Shown here piece by piece: positions 43,349-51,454 of a stretch of 64,000 nt of DNA (the stretch's first letter is position 1; every line of letters begins with the position of its first letter). The stretch is from Nannocystis bainbridge (GTDB lineage Bacteria > Myxococcota_A > Polyangia > Nannocystales > Nannocystaceae): positions 506,501-570,500 of the forward strand of contig NZ_JAQNDL010000005.1 in assembly GCF_028368995.1 (NCBI RefSeq). The letters run 5' to 3'. Both the position numbers and the translations under genes were made by a program. Below the pieces are notes generated by a model. The model saw nothing but the letters and a program-made list of their open reading frames with translations. It was not told where the DNA came from and ran no database searches.

Positions 43349-44954
43349 ATCACCACCCTCCGTCTCGGCCTGGGCGCCGCTGCGTCACCGCGTGTTCCGC
43401 TCGCTGTGGCTCGGCGCGCTCGGCTCCAACATCGCCTTGTGGGTGCAGAACGCCGTCGGCAGCTGGGACATGACCACCCTCGCCGACGCCCCGATCTACG
43501 TCGCCCTGCTGCAGACCATGTCCGGCGCCCCGGTCCTGCTCGTCGGCCTGCCCGCGGCCGCCTTCGCCGACCTCTTCGATCGCCGCGGTCTCCTGGTCGG
43601 CTTCGCCGCCTGGATGGCCGCCGTCTCGCTGGTCCTCGCCGCCCTCTCCTTCACCGGCGCGCTCGGCCCCGCCGCCCTGCTCGCTGCCACCTTCGCGCTC
43701 GGCCTCGGCGCCGCGCTCTCGGCCCCGCTGTGGCAATCGGTGCTGCCGTCGCAGGTCGCCGCCAGCGAGCTCGCCTCCGCCGTCACCCTCGGCGGCGTCG
43801 CCGTCAACCTCGCCCGCGCCGTCGGCCCCGCGCTCGGCGGCGTCGGCGTGGCCCTCCTCGGCAGCGGCGCCGTCTATGCCTTCAACGCCTGCCTGTTCAC
43901 GCTCGTCGTCGTCCAGGTGCTGCGCTGGCGACCCGAGCGCGAGCGCCCGCCGCAGAGCCCCGAGCGGGTCGTCGGGGCCATCGTCGCCGGCCTGCGCTTC
44001 GCTGGCCACGCCCCGGTGCTGCGCGCCGTGATCGCCCGCGCCGGCGCCTTCATCGTCTGCGGCAGCGCCTTATGGGCCCTGTTGCCGGTGATCGCTCGCC
44101 GCGAGCTGCACATGAGCCCCCTGCGGTTCGGCGCCCTGCTCGGCTGCGTCGGCGCCGGCGCCCTGCTCGGCGCCGCCGTCATGCCGCGCCTGCGCGCCCG
44201 CTGGGGCCCCGATCGCCTGACCCTCGCCGCCAGCCTCGCCTACGCCGCCACCATGCTCGCGCTCGGCTTCGTGCGCAGCGAGGCCCTCCTGTACCTCTCC
44301 ATGCTCGCCACGGGCGTCGCCTGGATCAGCATCATGTCGAGCCTCAACGTCGCCGCCGCCTCGGCCGCCCCCGGGTGGGTCCACGCGCGCGCGCTCGGCC
44401 TCTATTTATTGGTGTTTCAAGGCGGCCTCGCGCTCGGCAGCCTCGCCTGGGGCAGCCTCGCCGGCCTGCTCGGCCCGCCGCGCACCCTCGCCATCGCCGC
44501 CGCCGGCGTCGCTCTCGGCGCCCTCGTGACCGTGCGCTGGCGCCTCGGCGACGCTCGCCGCGAGGCCTTCGCGTCGTGGAGCGCCTGGCCCGAGCCCGTC
44601 GTGCTCGGCGCCGACCTCGACCACGAAGCCGGCCCCGTGCTCATCGTCCGCCGCCACCGCGTCCCCGCGGCCCACCGCGCCGAGTTCCTGCGGCTCTGCC
44701 AGGCGCTCGAGCACCTGCGCCGGCGCGACGGCGCCCGCGAGTGGTCGCTCTACGAGGACCTCGCCGACCCCGACCTCTTCGTCGAGACCTTCACCCTCGC
44801 CTCGTGGTCCGAGCACCTGCGCCAGCACGCCCGCGCCGTGGTCGCCGACCAATCCTTGCTCACTCGCCTCGCCGCCCTCGCCGAGGACGCCGGCGTCACC
44901 CACCTCGTCGACGCCCGCGCCCTCGCAGCCGCCCGCGCCCGCGCCCCGCAGTGA
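43326..44954 (+). CDS. MFS exporter with C-terminal soluble domain
   Basis: A 542-residue major-facilitator protein of the MFS_3 (EntS-like secretion effector) group. About 12 membrane segments span residues 18-405. The N-terminal FRSLWLGALGSNIALWVQNAVGSWDMT is typical, and the loop FADLFDRRGLLV carries the MFS signature between segments 2 and 3. Residues about 420-542 form a soluble beta-alpha domain (VLIVRRHRVPAAHRAEFLRLCQALEHLRRRDGAREWSLYEDL) resembling a dimeric ABM/ferredoxin-like fold, as in other MFS_3 proteins. It ends the cluster and may export a product or toxic intermediate. Confidence 0.9.
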   Translation: MATPFPAESPPSVSAWAPLRHRVFRSLWLGALGSNIALWVQNAVGSWDMTTLADAPIYVALLQTMSGAPVLLVGLPAAAFADLFDRRGLLVGFAAWMAAVSLVLAALSFTGALGPAALLAATFALGLGAALSAPLWQSVLPSQVAASELASAVTLGGVAVNLARAVGPALGGVGVALLGSGAVYAFNACLFTLVVVQVLRWRPERERPPQSPERVVGAIVAGLRFAGHAPVLRAVIARAGAFIVCGSALWALLPVIARRELHMSPLRFGALLGCVGAGALLGAAVMPRLRARWGPDRLTLAASLAYAATMLALGFVRSEALLYLSMLATGVAWISIMSSLNVAAASAAPGWVHARALGLYLLVFQGGLALGSLAWGSLAGLLGPPRTLAIAAAGVALGALVTVRWRLGDARREAFASWSAWPEPVVLGADLDHEAGPVLIVRRHRVPAAHRAEFLRLCQALEHLRRRDGAREWSLYEDLADPDLFVETFTLASWSEHLRQHARAVVADQSLLTRLAALAEDAGVTHLVDARALAAARARAPQ

Positions 44955-45090
44955 AGCTCCATCGCAGCGCGACGCGGTGCGAAGGCATCGCCCGAGAGCA
45001 GGGCGAGCCCAAGGCGGTCACCACGCATTCGTCGCAGCGAGGCCCTGTCGCGTGATGGACGGTCTGCCTCCACAAGGCCGCCGGGGTCTC

Positions 45091-45441
45091 CTAACGAAAG
45101 GGCCGCCAGAGATCTCGTGCTTGTCCCTCAATCGTTCTTATGGGGCCGAATAGATCCTCGAGGCGTTGAAATAATGTGTAGAACTCAAAGAAGAAGACCT
45201 CATCAGACCACGCGTTCGCTCGAGTGGTTGCGACGAGCCGGAGCTCCTTCGGTGTTGCGCCGCGGGCCAGTTCGATATGCAGACGAGGTTGGTCGAGCTT
45301 CGCCGACGAGAGCACCGCGTCCGCGACTGGCATCTCGAATTCGAAGGTCCAGTGCCTTGCCCAACTGCCATCAGGTCCGCCAATCCAGTCGGGCCAGGGG
45401 TTCAGAATGATGGGTGCGCTATCGTACCCGTCGGTGCTCAT
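45091..45441 (-). CDS. Small hypothetical protein of lower GC
   Basis: A 116-residue protein without signal or membrane segment. It is Trp/Phe/Glu-rich (NPWPDWIGGPDGSWARHWTFEFEMPV) with alternating beta strands and a C-terminal helix (FFFEFYTLFQRLEDLFGP). The family is not recognised; it might be an immunity-like or structural protein, but nothing supports this. GC and codon use are lower than in neighbours. The Shine-Dalgarno leader GGGAGAGAGGAT before its ATG is identical to that of the small gene at 36628, which hints at a common origin or style of expression. Confidence 0.6.
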   Translation of the reverse strand: MSTDGYDSAPIILNPWPDWIGGPDGSWARHWTFEFEMPVADAVLSSAKLDQPRLHIELARGATPKELRLVATTRANAWSDEVFFFEFYTLFQRLEDLFGPIRTIEGQARDLWRPFR

Positions 45442-46221
45442 GATCCTCTCTCCCGCGCAAGGCCGAATGTGGGCTCACGACCACTCTAGCAGCCCTCAAG
45501 TGGAGCTCACTGCGACCGCGGCGGTCGAGGGGGCTGCCGCGTGCACGACCCGCCATGGGCGCCTCCCGGGCCCCACGATCAGCGAGCGATTCCACGCATC
45601 CCCCGGGCCACCGCCTCTCGCCACCTCCGAACCCGGCTTCGACCACCACCCTTGAATCATTCTCGCGCATGCGAATGGCGGAACTTGCGCGGTTCCCCGA
45701 ACCATCTTCCAAGTCCTCGCCCGCCCACCCAGCGCATCCTGCGCGCTCCCGGCTCGAGCAGCCCGGTCCGCAAGTTTTACCCGCTCTCTGCAGGGACTTT
45801 CGCGAGCCCTGGCGGCCCTCGCGGTGCAAATCGCTGGTGCCCCGGGGCATCGCCCCCCGCACCTTCCGCGGCGCTCGCAGCCCGCGCCGGCGAGCAATGC
45901 CCCCGGTGCTAAGCGCGGCCGCGAGCGATTGTGAGCATTCCAGCGAGCTCGGGCACGCGAATCGGCGCGCCGTCCCCTGTGCCCGGACGCATGAACCCGC
46001 GCCCTCGCGAATGCGAGCACCGCCCCGACGATCCAGCCCACCCAGCCGGGCCCGTCGATCATGACAGCCTCGCCACGCTCCTCCCCCCGAACCCCGCGCG
46101 AACGCCCTCGTGCCCCCGCACCGCCCCTCGCGTGGGGCCGCGCGCGGTCACTGGCACTGTCTTGATCGAATATTGATACCTGACGTCGGGGACAGCCGCC
46201 GAGCGGCCTCTGCCGCGCCTG
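45442..46221. other. 780-base intergenic region, no gene found
   Basis: Frames on both strands up to about 190 codons overlap one another and lack any recognisable start context, signal peptide or domain. The last part (about 46150-46195) is AT-richer and may be the 3' end of the DUF1328 transcript. I see no repeat or structured element. Confidence 0.4.
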
Positions 46222-46383
46222 CTAGCCGAACAGCAGGCCCGCGGCCAGCATCACCGCGAAGCCCGCGAGGAAGATGTAGAAGAGGACCTGCGCCAGGTGG
46301 ACCGCGAACACCGTGATGCCGCCGAAGCCGAAGAACGCAGCGGCCAGCGAGATGAGAAGGAAGATGAGCGCCCAGCGAAGCAT
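46222..46383 (-). CDS. DUF1328 small membrane protein (YtjA-like)
   Basis: A 53-residue protein made of two membrane segments: MLRWALIFLLISLAAAFFGFGG and a second one, AQVLFYIFLAGFAVMLAAGLLFG. Sequence and length match DUF1328/YtjA proteins, which are often induced by envelope or general stress. An AAGAGGATT site precedes the ATG. It is divergent from the sigma factor gene at 46860. Function unknown. Confidence 0.85.
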   Translation of the reverse strand: MLRWALIFLLISLAAAFFGFGGITVFAVHLAQVLFYIFLAGFAVMLAAGLLFG

Positions 46384-46859
46384 GTCCGAATCCTCTTGAG
46401 CCACGTATTTTCGGATCGCCGACAGGCGCAACCCGGTTCGTGGGGCCCACGAGGGACACCCGTTCTTTCGCCTCCCAGGCCCATCTCCGGGCCTTTCTCC
46501 GGCTCGCGGGCGTTCGTCCGCGCACGGGGCGCGGCCGCCCGGGCTTGCCACCGACCGCGCGCCCCTCCTCTCCGATCGCCGCGAAGCGCCTCCCTTCGGC
46601 CCTCCGCGGCCGAAAACCGCCCTCGACCCCGCGCGCGGGTCCGCTGGGCGCTTCGGACCCCACGCGTGTCCGCGAAAAAAGTTGCCGTGCCCGGCATTGA
46701 CATCCGTCCGGGCCCCGATCACGTCTCGATCATCACCACCGAGCGCCGGGAACAAGGTTCTCCCCGGAGCGAGGGCAGGATCCGCGGCTCGGCCTCGATC
46801 GCCGGCAAGCCGCACGGACCGCGGCGAATGACGCCCGGATTATGGAAGGAGCCGACACC
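46384..46859. other. 476-base divergent intergenic region
   Basis: It separates the DUF1328 gene from the sigma factor gene and should contain both promoters. A TTGACA box occurs at 46697-46702 on the plus strand after an A-run (CGAAAAAAG), but no good -10 box follows. The sequence GGGCCCACGAGGGACACCC and other imperfect repeats are weak. No gene is supported. Confidence 0.4.
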
Positions 46860-48098
46860 ATGCTGCGAGAAATCGACACCCGCGAATCGAACGGTGCACT
46901 GGTGAATGAATCGCACCGGCCGCTCACCACTTACTTCCGCGACCTCTCGGAAGCCGACGTGATGACGCGCGAGGAAGAGACCACCGCCGCGATCAAGCTC
47001 GTCCATCTCCGCCGCGGCCTGTGGACCGCGCTCCTCGACTATCCGCCCTACGCCGAGCCGATCGGCGCGCTCCTCCGCGAGCGCCTGTCGGAGGACGACT
47101 GCCCGAGCGCCGCCGTCACCGCTTATGAGAAGGCCGCGCGGACCCTCCGCGACCGCGACCTCCGCAAGCACCACGACGCCTTCGCGGCGGCCCGTGACCG
47201 CGTCGCCGGCCTCCTGCTCGCCGTCGACGTCGACACCGAGATCGCCGACATCCTCGCCGCCGACCTCACCACCCTCGAGGGTCAGCGCGGCGCCCCGACC
47301 ACCCTCGCGGTCCATCCGCCGCGCCGCGGCAGCGTCCCGTTCGCCCGCTACGTCGCCGCCGTGCGCAGCAAGCAGGCCGCCTTCGTCGCCGCCCGCAACG
47401 CCTTCGTGCGCTCCAACCTGCGCCTCGTCGTCGCCCTCGCGCGCCGCTTCTTCCGCGGCAGCGTGCCCCTGCCCGACCTGATCCAGGAGGGCAACCTCGG
47501 CCTCCTCAAGGCCGTCGCCCGCTTCGACCCCGCCCGCGGCTGCCGCTTCTCGACCTACGCCGCCTGGTGGATCCGCCACGCCATCACCCGCTCGATCGCC
47601 GACAAGTCGCGCACCGTCCGCCTGCCCGTCCACATGATCGAGGCGTGCACCAAGGTCGCCCGGTCCCGCCGCGACTTCGAACTCTCCGAGCGCCGCGAGC
47701 CCACCGACGAGGAGCTCGCCGAGATCAGCGGCGTCAGCCGCGAGCGGATCGCCCGCATGGGTTGGTCGCTGATGGAGACCCCGCTCAGCCTCGCCTCCCC
47801 GGCCTCGCGCGACAGCGAGGGCACCCTCGCCGACACCGTCGCCGACCCCGACCACGTCGCCCCGTCCGACCTCATGGACCGCGACCTGCTGCAGTCACAG
47901 CTCGCCGAGGTCTTCGCCCAGCTCACCCCGCTCGAGGCCGACATCCTGCGCAAGCGCGTCGGCCTCGACGGCGAGAGCGAGATGACCCTCAAGGACATCG
48001 GCGCCGGCTACTCGCTCTCGCGCGAGCGGATCCGTCAGCTCCAGGAGGGCGCGCTCGCCAAGCTGCGCGCCGAGTTCTCGCGTCGCAGACTCATGTGA
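46860..48098 (+). CDS. Sigma-70 family factor, group 2-like (RpoD-related)
   Basis: A 412-residue sigma factor. I chose the ATG at 46860, which has a GGAAGGA site 8 bases upstream; another ATG lies at 46842. Region 1.2 is near residue 20 (LTTYFRDLSEADVMTREEE). Region 2 spans about 175-250 (RRFFRGSVPLPDLIQEGNLGLLKAVARFDPARGCRFSTYAAWWIRHAI), with the -10-contacting Trp residues. Region 3 is about 255-310 and region 4 about 345-405 (LTLKDIG-like, SLSRERIRQLQEGALAKLR). It lacks the long region 1.1 of housekeeping RpoD, so it is probably a stationary-phase, stress or developmental sigma factor. Confidence 0.92.
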   Translation: MLREIDTRESNGALVNESHRPLTTYFRDLSEADVMTREEETTAAIKLVHLRRGLWTALLDYPPYAEPIGALLRERLSEDDCPSAAVTAYEKAARTLRDRDLRKHHDAFAAARDRVAGLLLAVDVDTEIADILAADLTTLEGQRGAPTTLAVHPPRRGSVPFARYVAAVRSKQAAFVAARNAFVRSNLRLVVALARRFFRGSVPLPDLIQEGNLGLLKAVARFDPARGCRFSTYAAWWIRHAITRSIADKSRTVRLPVHMIEACTKVARSRRDFELSERREPTDEELAEISGVSRERIARMGWSLMETPLSLASPASRDSEGTLADTVADPDHVAPSDLMDRDLLQSQLAEVFAQLTPLEADILRKRVGLDGESEMTLKDIGAGYSLSRERIRQLQEGALAKLRAEFSRRRLM

Positions 48099-48260
48099 CG
48101 CGCGCGGTCGGTGGCGCCGCAGCCTTCTTTCGCTTGCCCGCCGCCTCCGCGCGACGCGGGCCGAGCCCCCCGCTCGACCGCGAAACGATAACCTCGCTGC
48201 GCGTCACCGACCGATTTGTCCTGCCCCTCCCAACCCTTCACCCCTCGCGCCGCGCGGCGA

Positions 48261-48421
48261 CCTGTCCGGAAGGACAAGTCGACCGCGCGGCTCCGTTCGC
48301 GGGGTCCCGCATCCCGCTGCGACCTGTCCCTACAGACAGGTCAGCCGCGCGGCTCCGTTCGCGGGGTCTCGCATCCCGCTGCGACCTGTCCCGAAGGACA
48401 AGTGCGCCGCGCGGCTCCGTT
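48261..48421. repeat. Tandem 62-bp repeat with variable hairpins
   Basis: Units begin at 48261, 48323 and 48385 (the last partial). Each opens with a hairpin: CCTGTCC-GGAA-GGACAAG, ACCTGTC-CCTACA-GACAGGT and CCTGTCC-CGAA-GGACAAG. Each is followed by a conserved GCGCGGCTCCGTTCGC segment. In unit 2 both arms have changed together so that the stem stays paired. They lie downstream of the sigma factor gene, between it and the convergent LysR gene, where they could terminate transcription. The whole gap 48099-48446 holds no gene. Confidence 0.7.
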
Positions 48422-48446
48422 TGCCGTTCGCGCATCGCGGCAGCCC

Positions 48447-49325
48447 TCACGCGCGAGCCTTCACCGCGCCTGTCCCATGCGCCAGATTACCCCGCACGTG
48501 GGCCTCGAGCGCCGCCACCTCCGCGATCGCCGGCGCCCGCTTGCGCTTTATCAAATGCACCTGCAGCCGCGGCAGGTCGACCACCGGCACTGCCACCGTC
48601 CCGGGCGGCGTCGGGATGTACGCATTGACAACCGTCAGCCCGAGGCCGAGCGACGCGTAGTGCGTCATCAGCTCCCACCCGTCGACCTCGACCGCCACGT
48701 GCAGATCGCCGCCGAGCGCCGCCGCCAGCGTCGCCCGGTGCGTGCGCCCGGCCGGCGGCAGGATCAGCGGCCGCCCGGCCAGCGCGCGCGCGCGGATCTG
48801 TTTGCGCTGCGCCAGCGGATCGCCCGCCGGCACGATCGCCACCTGGCCGACCTCGAGCACCCGCGTGCCGTCGAGCTCCGGGTCGGCCTCGAGCAGCGAC
48901 GTGAGCCCCAGGTGGGCCCGGCCGCTGCGGACCGCCTCGATCGTCGCCGGTCGGTCCTCCGTGCGCAGCGACAGCGGCCCTGACCAGCCGCGCAGCGCGT
49001 GGGCCAGCACGTAAAGCTGCAGCGCTCGCCCGGCGCTGACGACCGGCACCGTCGCCCCCTGGCCGGTCGCGCGCGCCGCGAAGCGGTCGACCGCGCCCAG
49101 CACCTCGCGCGCCAGCACCTCGACCTCCTGCCCGCGCGGCGTCAGCCGCAGCGCCCGGCCCTCGAAGCGGTAGAGCGGCCCCGCCCACCCCGCCAGCTGC
49201 TTGACCTGGGTGTGCAGCGCCGGCTGCGACAGGTGCAGGCGCGCCGCCGCGGCCGTGAAGCCGCCGGTCTCGACCACGGCGAGGAAGGCGCGGAGCCAGT
49301 CGAGGCGGACCTCCGATGTATCCAT
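48447..49325 (-). CDS. LysR-type transcriptional regulator
   Basis: A 292-residue LysR protein. The ATG at 49325 gives MDTSEVRLDWLRAFLAVVETGGFTAAAARLHLSQPALHTQVKQL, a canonical winged HTH. The effector domain starts at about residue 90 and includes RTEDRPATIEAVRSGRAHLGLTSLL and LGLGLTVVNAYIPTPPGT. It is divergent from the HAD-like gene at 49416 with 90 bases between, so it probably regulates that gene. Upstream ATG or TTG codons in the frame are less likely. Confidence 0.9.
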   Translation of the reverse strand: MDTSEVRLDWLRAFLAVVETGGFTAAAARLHLSQPALHTQVKQLAGWAGPLYRFEGRALRLTPRGQEVEVLAREVLGAVDRFAARATGQGATVPVVSAGRALQLYVLAHALRGWSGPLSLRTEDRPATIEAVRSGRAHLGLTSLLEADPELDGTRVLEVGQVAIVPAGDPLAQRKQIRARALAGRPLILPPAGRTHRATLAAALGGDLHVAVEVDGWELMTHYASLGLGLTVVNAYIPTPPGTVAVPVVDLPRLQVHLIKRKRAPAIAEVAALEAHVRGNLAHGTGAVKARA

Positions 49326-49415
49326 TTCTTGAATATACCCTCCAAATCCAATCGTGTACATGGATGCTCCGACGATGCACGCTCCTGCCTGTAAATCACA
49401 CAGGAGAGACTATTT

Positions 49416-49913
49416 ATGCATCGCATCGGCATCGACATCGGCCGCGTCATCATCGGCCCCGTGGTCAACGGGCGCTCCGACACCAGCTTCCTCGGCTCCG
49501 GGCTCGAGCAGGCCATGCTCACCCCGCCGGCCCCCGGCGCCTTCGCCGGGGTCGCCGACCTGGTCGCCCGCACCGGCGGCAACGCCTGGCTGGTGTCCAA
49601 GTGCGGCCCCGGCGTGCAGGCCAAGACGCGCGCCTGGCTGACCCATCACCGCTTCTGGAACGAGACCGGCATGGACCCGTCGCACCTGCGCTTCTGCCTC
49701 GCGCGCCCGGACAAGGCCGTGCACGCGCGCAAGCTCCGGCTCACCGCCATGATCGACGACCGCCTCGACGTGCTCGAGCACCTGCGGGGGATCGTCGAGC
49801 ACAAGCTGCTGTTCGGCGAGCAGAAGCGCCCCGGCCCGCCGTGGACCACCCCCGTGCTCGACTGGGACGCCGTGCGCGCCTGGGCCGCCCGGCAGTGGGC
49901 CTCCGCGGCTTGA
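49416..49913 (+). CDS. HAD-like hypothetical protein
   Basis: A 165-residue protein. A CAGGAGAG site precedes the ATG. The N-terminal MHRIGIDIGRVI resembles HAD motif I but with DIG in place of the DxD nucleophile pair, so phosphatase activity is doubtful. LTAMIDDRLDVLEHLRGIV looks like motif IV (DD). The middle contains TGGNAWLVSKCGPG, close to motif II (Ser) and a Lys candidate. This fits uncharacterised HAD-like proteins related to 5'-nucleotidases. It is controlled perhaps by the divergent LysR gene and ends at a strong terminator. Confidence 0.65.
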   Translation: MHRIGIDIGRVIIGPVVNGRSDTSFLGSGLEQAMLTPPAPGAFAGVADLVARTGGNAWLVSKCGPGVQAKTRAWLTHHRFWNETGMDPSHLRFCLARPDKAVHARKLRLTAMIDDRLDVLEHLRGIVEHKLLFGEQKRPGPPWTTPVLDWDAVRAWAARQWASAA

Positions 49914-49927
49914 GCATCACCACCAAC

Positions 49928-49963
49928 ACAAACGGGGCGGGCTCGCCGGCGAGCCCGCCCCGT
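49928..49963. terminator. Perfect 36-bp palindromic bidirectional terminator
   Basis: The 18-base arm AAACGGGGCGGGCTCGCC meets its exact complement, with AAA and TTT ends. It lies between the convergent genes ending at 49913 (plus) and 50032 (minus). Confidence 0.85.
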
Positions 49964-49980
49964 TTCGCGTCCGATTCAAA

Positions 49981-49998
49981 CATGCCCGAAAGGACATG
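49981..49998. repeat. GGACATGTCC-family hairpin (diverged)
   Basis: CATGCCC-GAAA-GGACATG has one mismatched pair in a 7-bp stem. It lies just after the strong terminator, toward the minus-strand gene end. Confidence 0.5.
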
Positions 49999-50031
49999 GT
50001 TGAAAGTTCATCCTCGATCCTGGCGCCCCGC

Positions 50032-51363
50032 TCACGCGAGCAGCGCCGCCGCCTCGTCGAGCGCGCGCACGCAGGCCGTCACCGCATCCTCGCCGCCGAC
50101 CCACCGGATGAACTCCGCCAGGTCGTACGCGTGATGCAGCGACCCCAGCAACGAAGCCCGCGGGTCGCTCGCCGCCCGCCGCATCACCGCCGCGAACACC
50201 CGGGCCGCCTCGTCCGGCGCCACCACCTCGCGCGCGGCCCACAGCTCGTCGAACCACAGCCCCTCGCGCAGCCCCGCCGGCGTCGTCACCTTCTCGAGGG
50301 CCGCTCGCGCGATCGCCCGCCCCTCGGGCTCGCCCGCCCGGGCCGCCGCCAGCAGCAGCAGCATCTCGATCTGCTCCCGTCCGCCCGCGTGCTCGCGCAC
50401 CCGCGAGAACCACACCTCGGCCTCGCCCGCGGCGTGCCAGCTATCGACCAGCACCTGCAGCGCCGCGCTGCGCAGCTCGCCCGCCTCGACCGCACACGCG
50501 CGCTCGAGGCAGCCGCGCACCATCGTCGCTGGCGGTGACGGGCGGTCCGGCGGTCCCAGCACCTGCGTCAGCCCGCCGAAGAATCGCAGCACCAGCGAAT
50601 CGTCGGACCACGTCGCGCCCGTCGGCCACGCCCACGGCTCGCCGCGCGCCGCCCGATGACCACAGATCTGCCCGTGCGCGTCGGCGCGGACCACCGCGTC
50701 GGCGATCGCCGGCAGCAGCCGCTCGGCCTCGTCCGCGTGGCCGAGCGCGGCCAGCCGCACGAACAGACAGGCCCGCGCCTGGCTGAGCTGGTGCCGCCAA
50801 TCGGCGGTGGCCATGCGCTCGCTGACCGCGATCGCGCGCCGCAGCTGCGCCTCGTCCATCCACGGCGCGAGGCGGGCGAAGGGCCCGGGGTCGTTGCCCG
50901 GATCGATCGGCGCCAGGGCGATCGCGGCGAACGCCGCGATCGCGCGATCGATGACCGCCGCGCGGCTCTCGGGCGCCACCGCCTCGGCCAGGGCGGACAG
51001 CCGCCAGGCGAACAACGGATCGCCCGGATCGATCGACGGCGCCTCCTCCTCCTCCGGCGCGTCGTCGCCGTCGCTGCTGTCACCGGTGAGTCGCCGCCGC
51101 AGCTCGACCGCGTACGGCCCGGGTCGATGCGGCCTGCGCTCGCGCATCCACTGGATCACCAGCGCGCCCCGCAGCATGCGTCCCATCGCCGCCGCTCGCC
51201 CCACGCCGCCCTCCACCGCCTCGCCGGCTGCCATGACGTCGCCGCGGAACCACCCGCCGATCGCCGCCGCCAGCTCGTCGCGCTCGGGCCCCCGGCACAG
51301 CGCGCGCCACTGCTCGCGCAACGCCCCCAGTTCGTCCGCATCACCCTTCACGATCGCGGCCAT
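50032..51363 (-). CDS. Hypothetical helical repeat protein
   Basis: A 443-residue soluble protein; I take the ATG at 51363 as start. It is rich in Ala, Arg and Glu with regularly spaced helices (WRALCRGPERDELAAAIGGWFRG, LARAALEKVTTPAGLREGLWFDELW, ARVFAAVMRRAASDPRASLLGSLHHAYDLAEFIRWVGGED), consistent with a TPR/HEAT-like solenoid. A short acidic patch (about residues 103-110, DDAPEEEE) separates two halves. No catalytic motif, signal or membrane segment is visible. It lies 91 bases downstream of the three-domain fusion gene on the same strand and might be co-transcribed. Confidence 0.65.
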   Translation of the reverse strand: MAAIVKGDADELGALREQWRALCRGPERDELAAAIGGWFRGDVMAAGEAVEGGVGRAAAMGRMLRGALVIQWMRERRPHRPGPYAVELRRRLTGDSSDGDDAPEEEEAPSIDPGDPLFAWRLSALAEAVAPESRAAVIDRAIAAFAAIALAPIDPGNDPGPFARLAPWMDEAQLRRAIAVSERMATADWRHQLSQARACLFVRLAALGHADEAERLLPAIADAVVRADAHGQICGHRAARGEPWAWPTGATWSDDSLVLRFFGGLTQVLGPPDRPSPPATMVRGCLERACAVEAGELRSAALQVLVDSWHAAGEAEVWFSRVREHAGGREQIEMLLLLAAARAGEPEGRAIARAALEKVTTPAGLREGLWFDELWAAREVVAPDEAARVFAAVMRRAASDPRASLLGSLHHAYDLAEFIRWVGGEDAVTACVRALDEAAALLA

Positions 51364-51454
51364 CGTCGACCGCCGCGCTCGCCAGCGCAAGCGTCAGGCG
51401 GCCGGCCCGCGGCGAAACACGTTCTCGCGGGCGTGCGGCCGAACGTACGCAGCG

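Noticed and set aside
45496..46064. Overlapping frames of about 170-190 codons on both strands
   Set aside because: Composition is random, there is no signal or domain, and neither has a convincing start.
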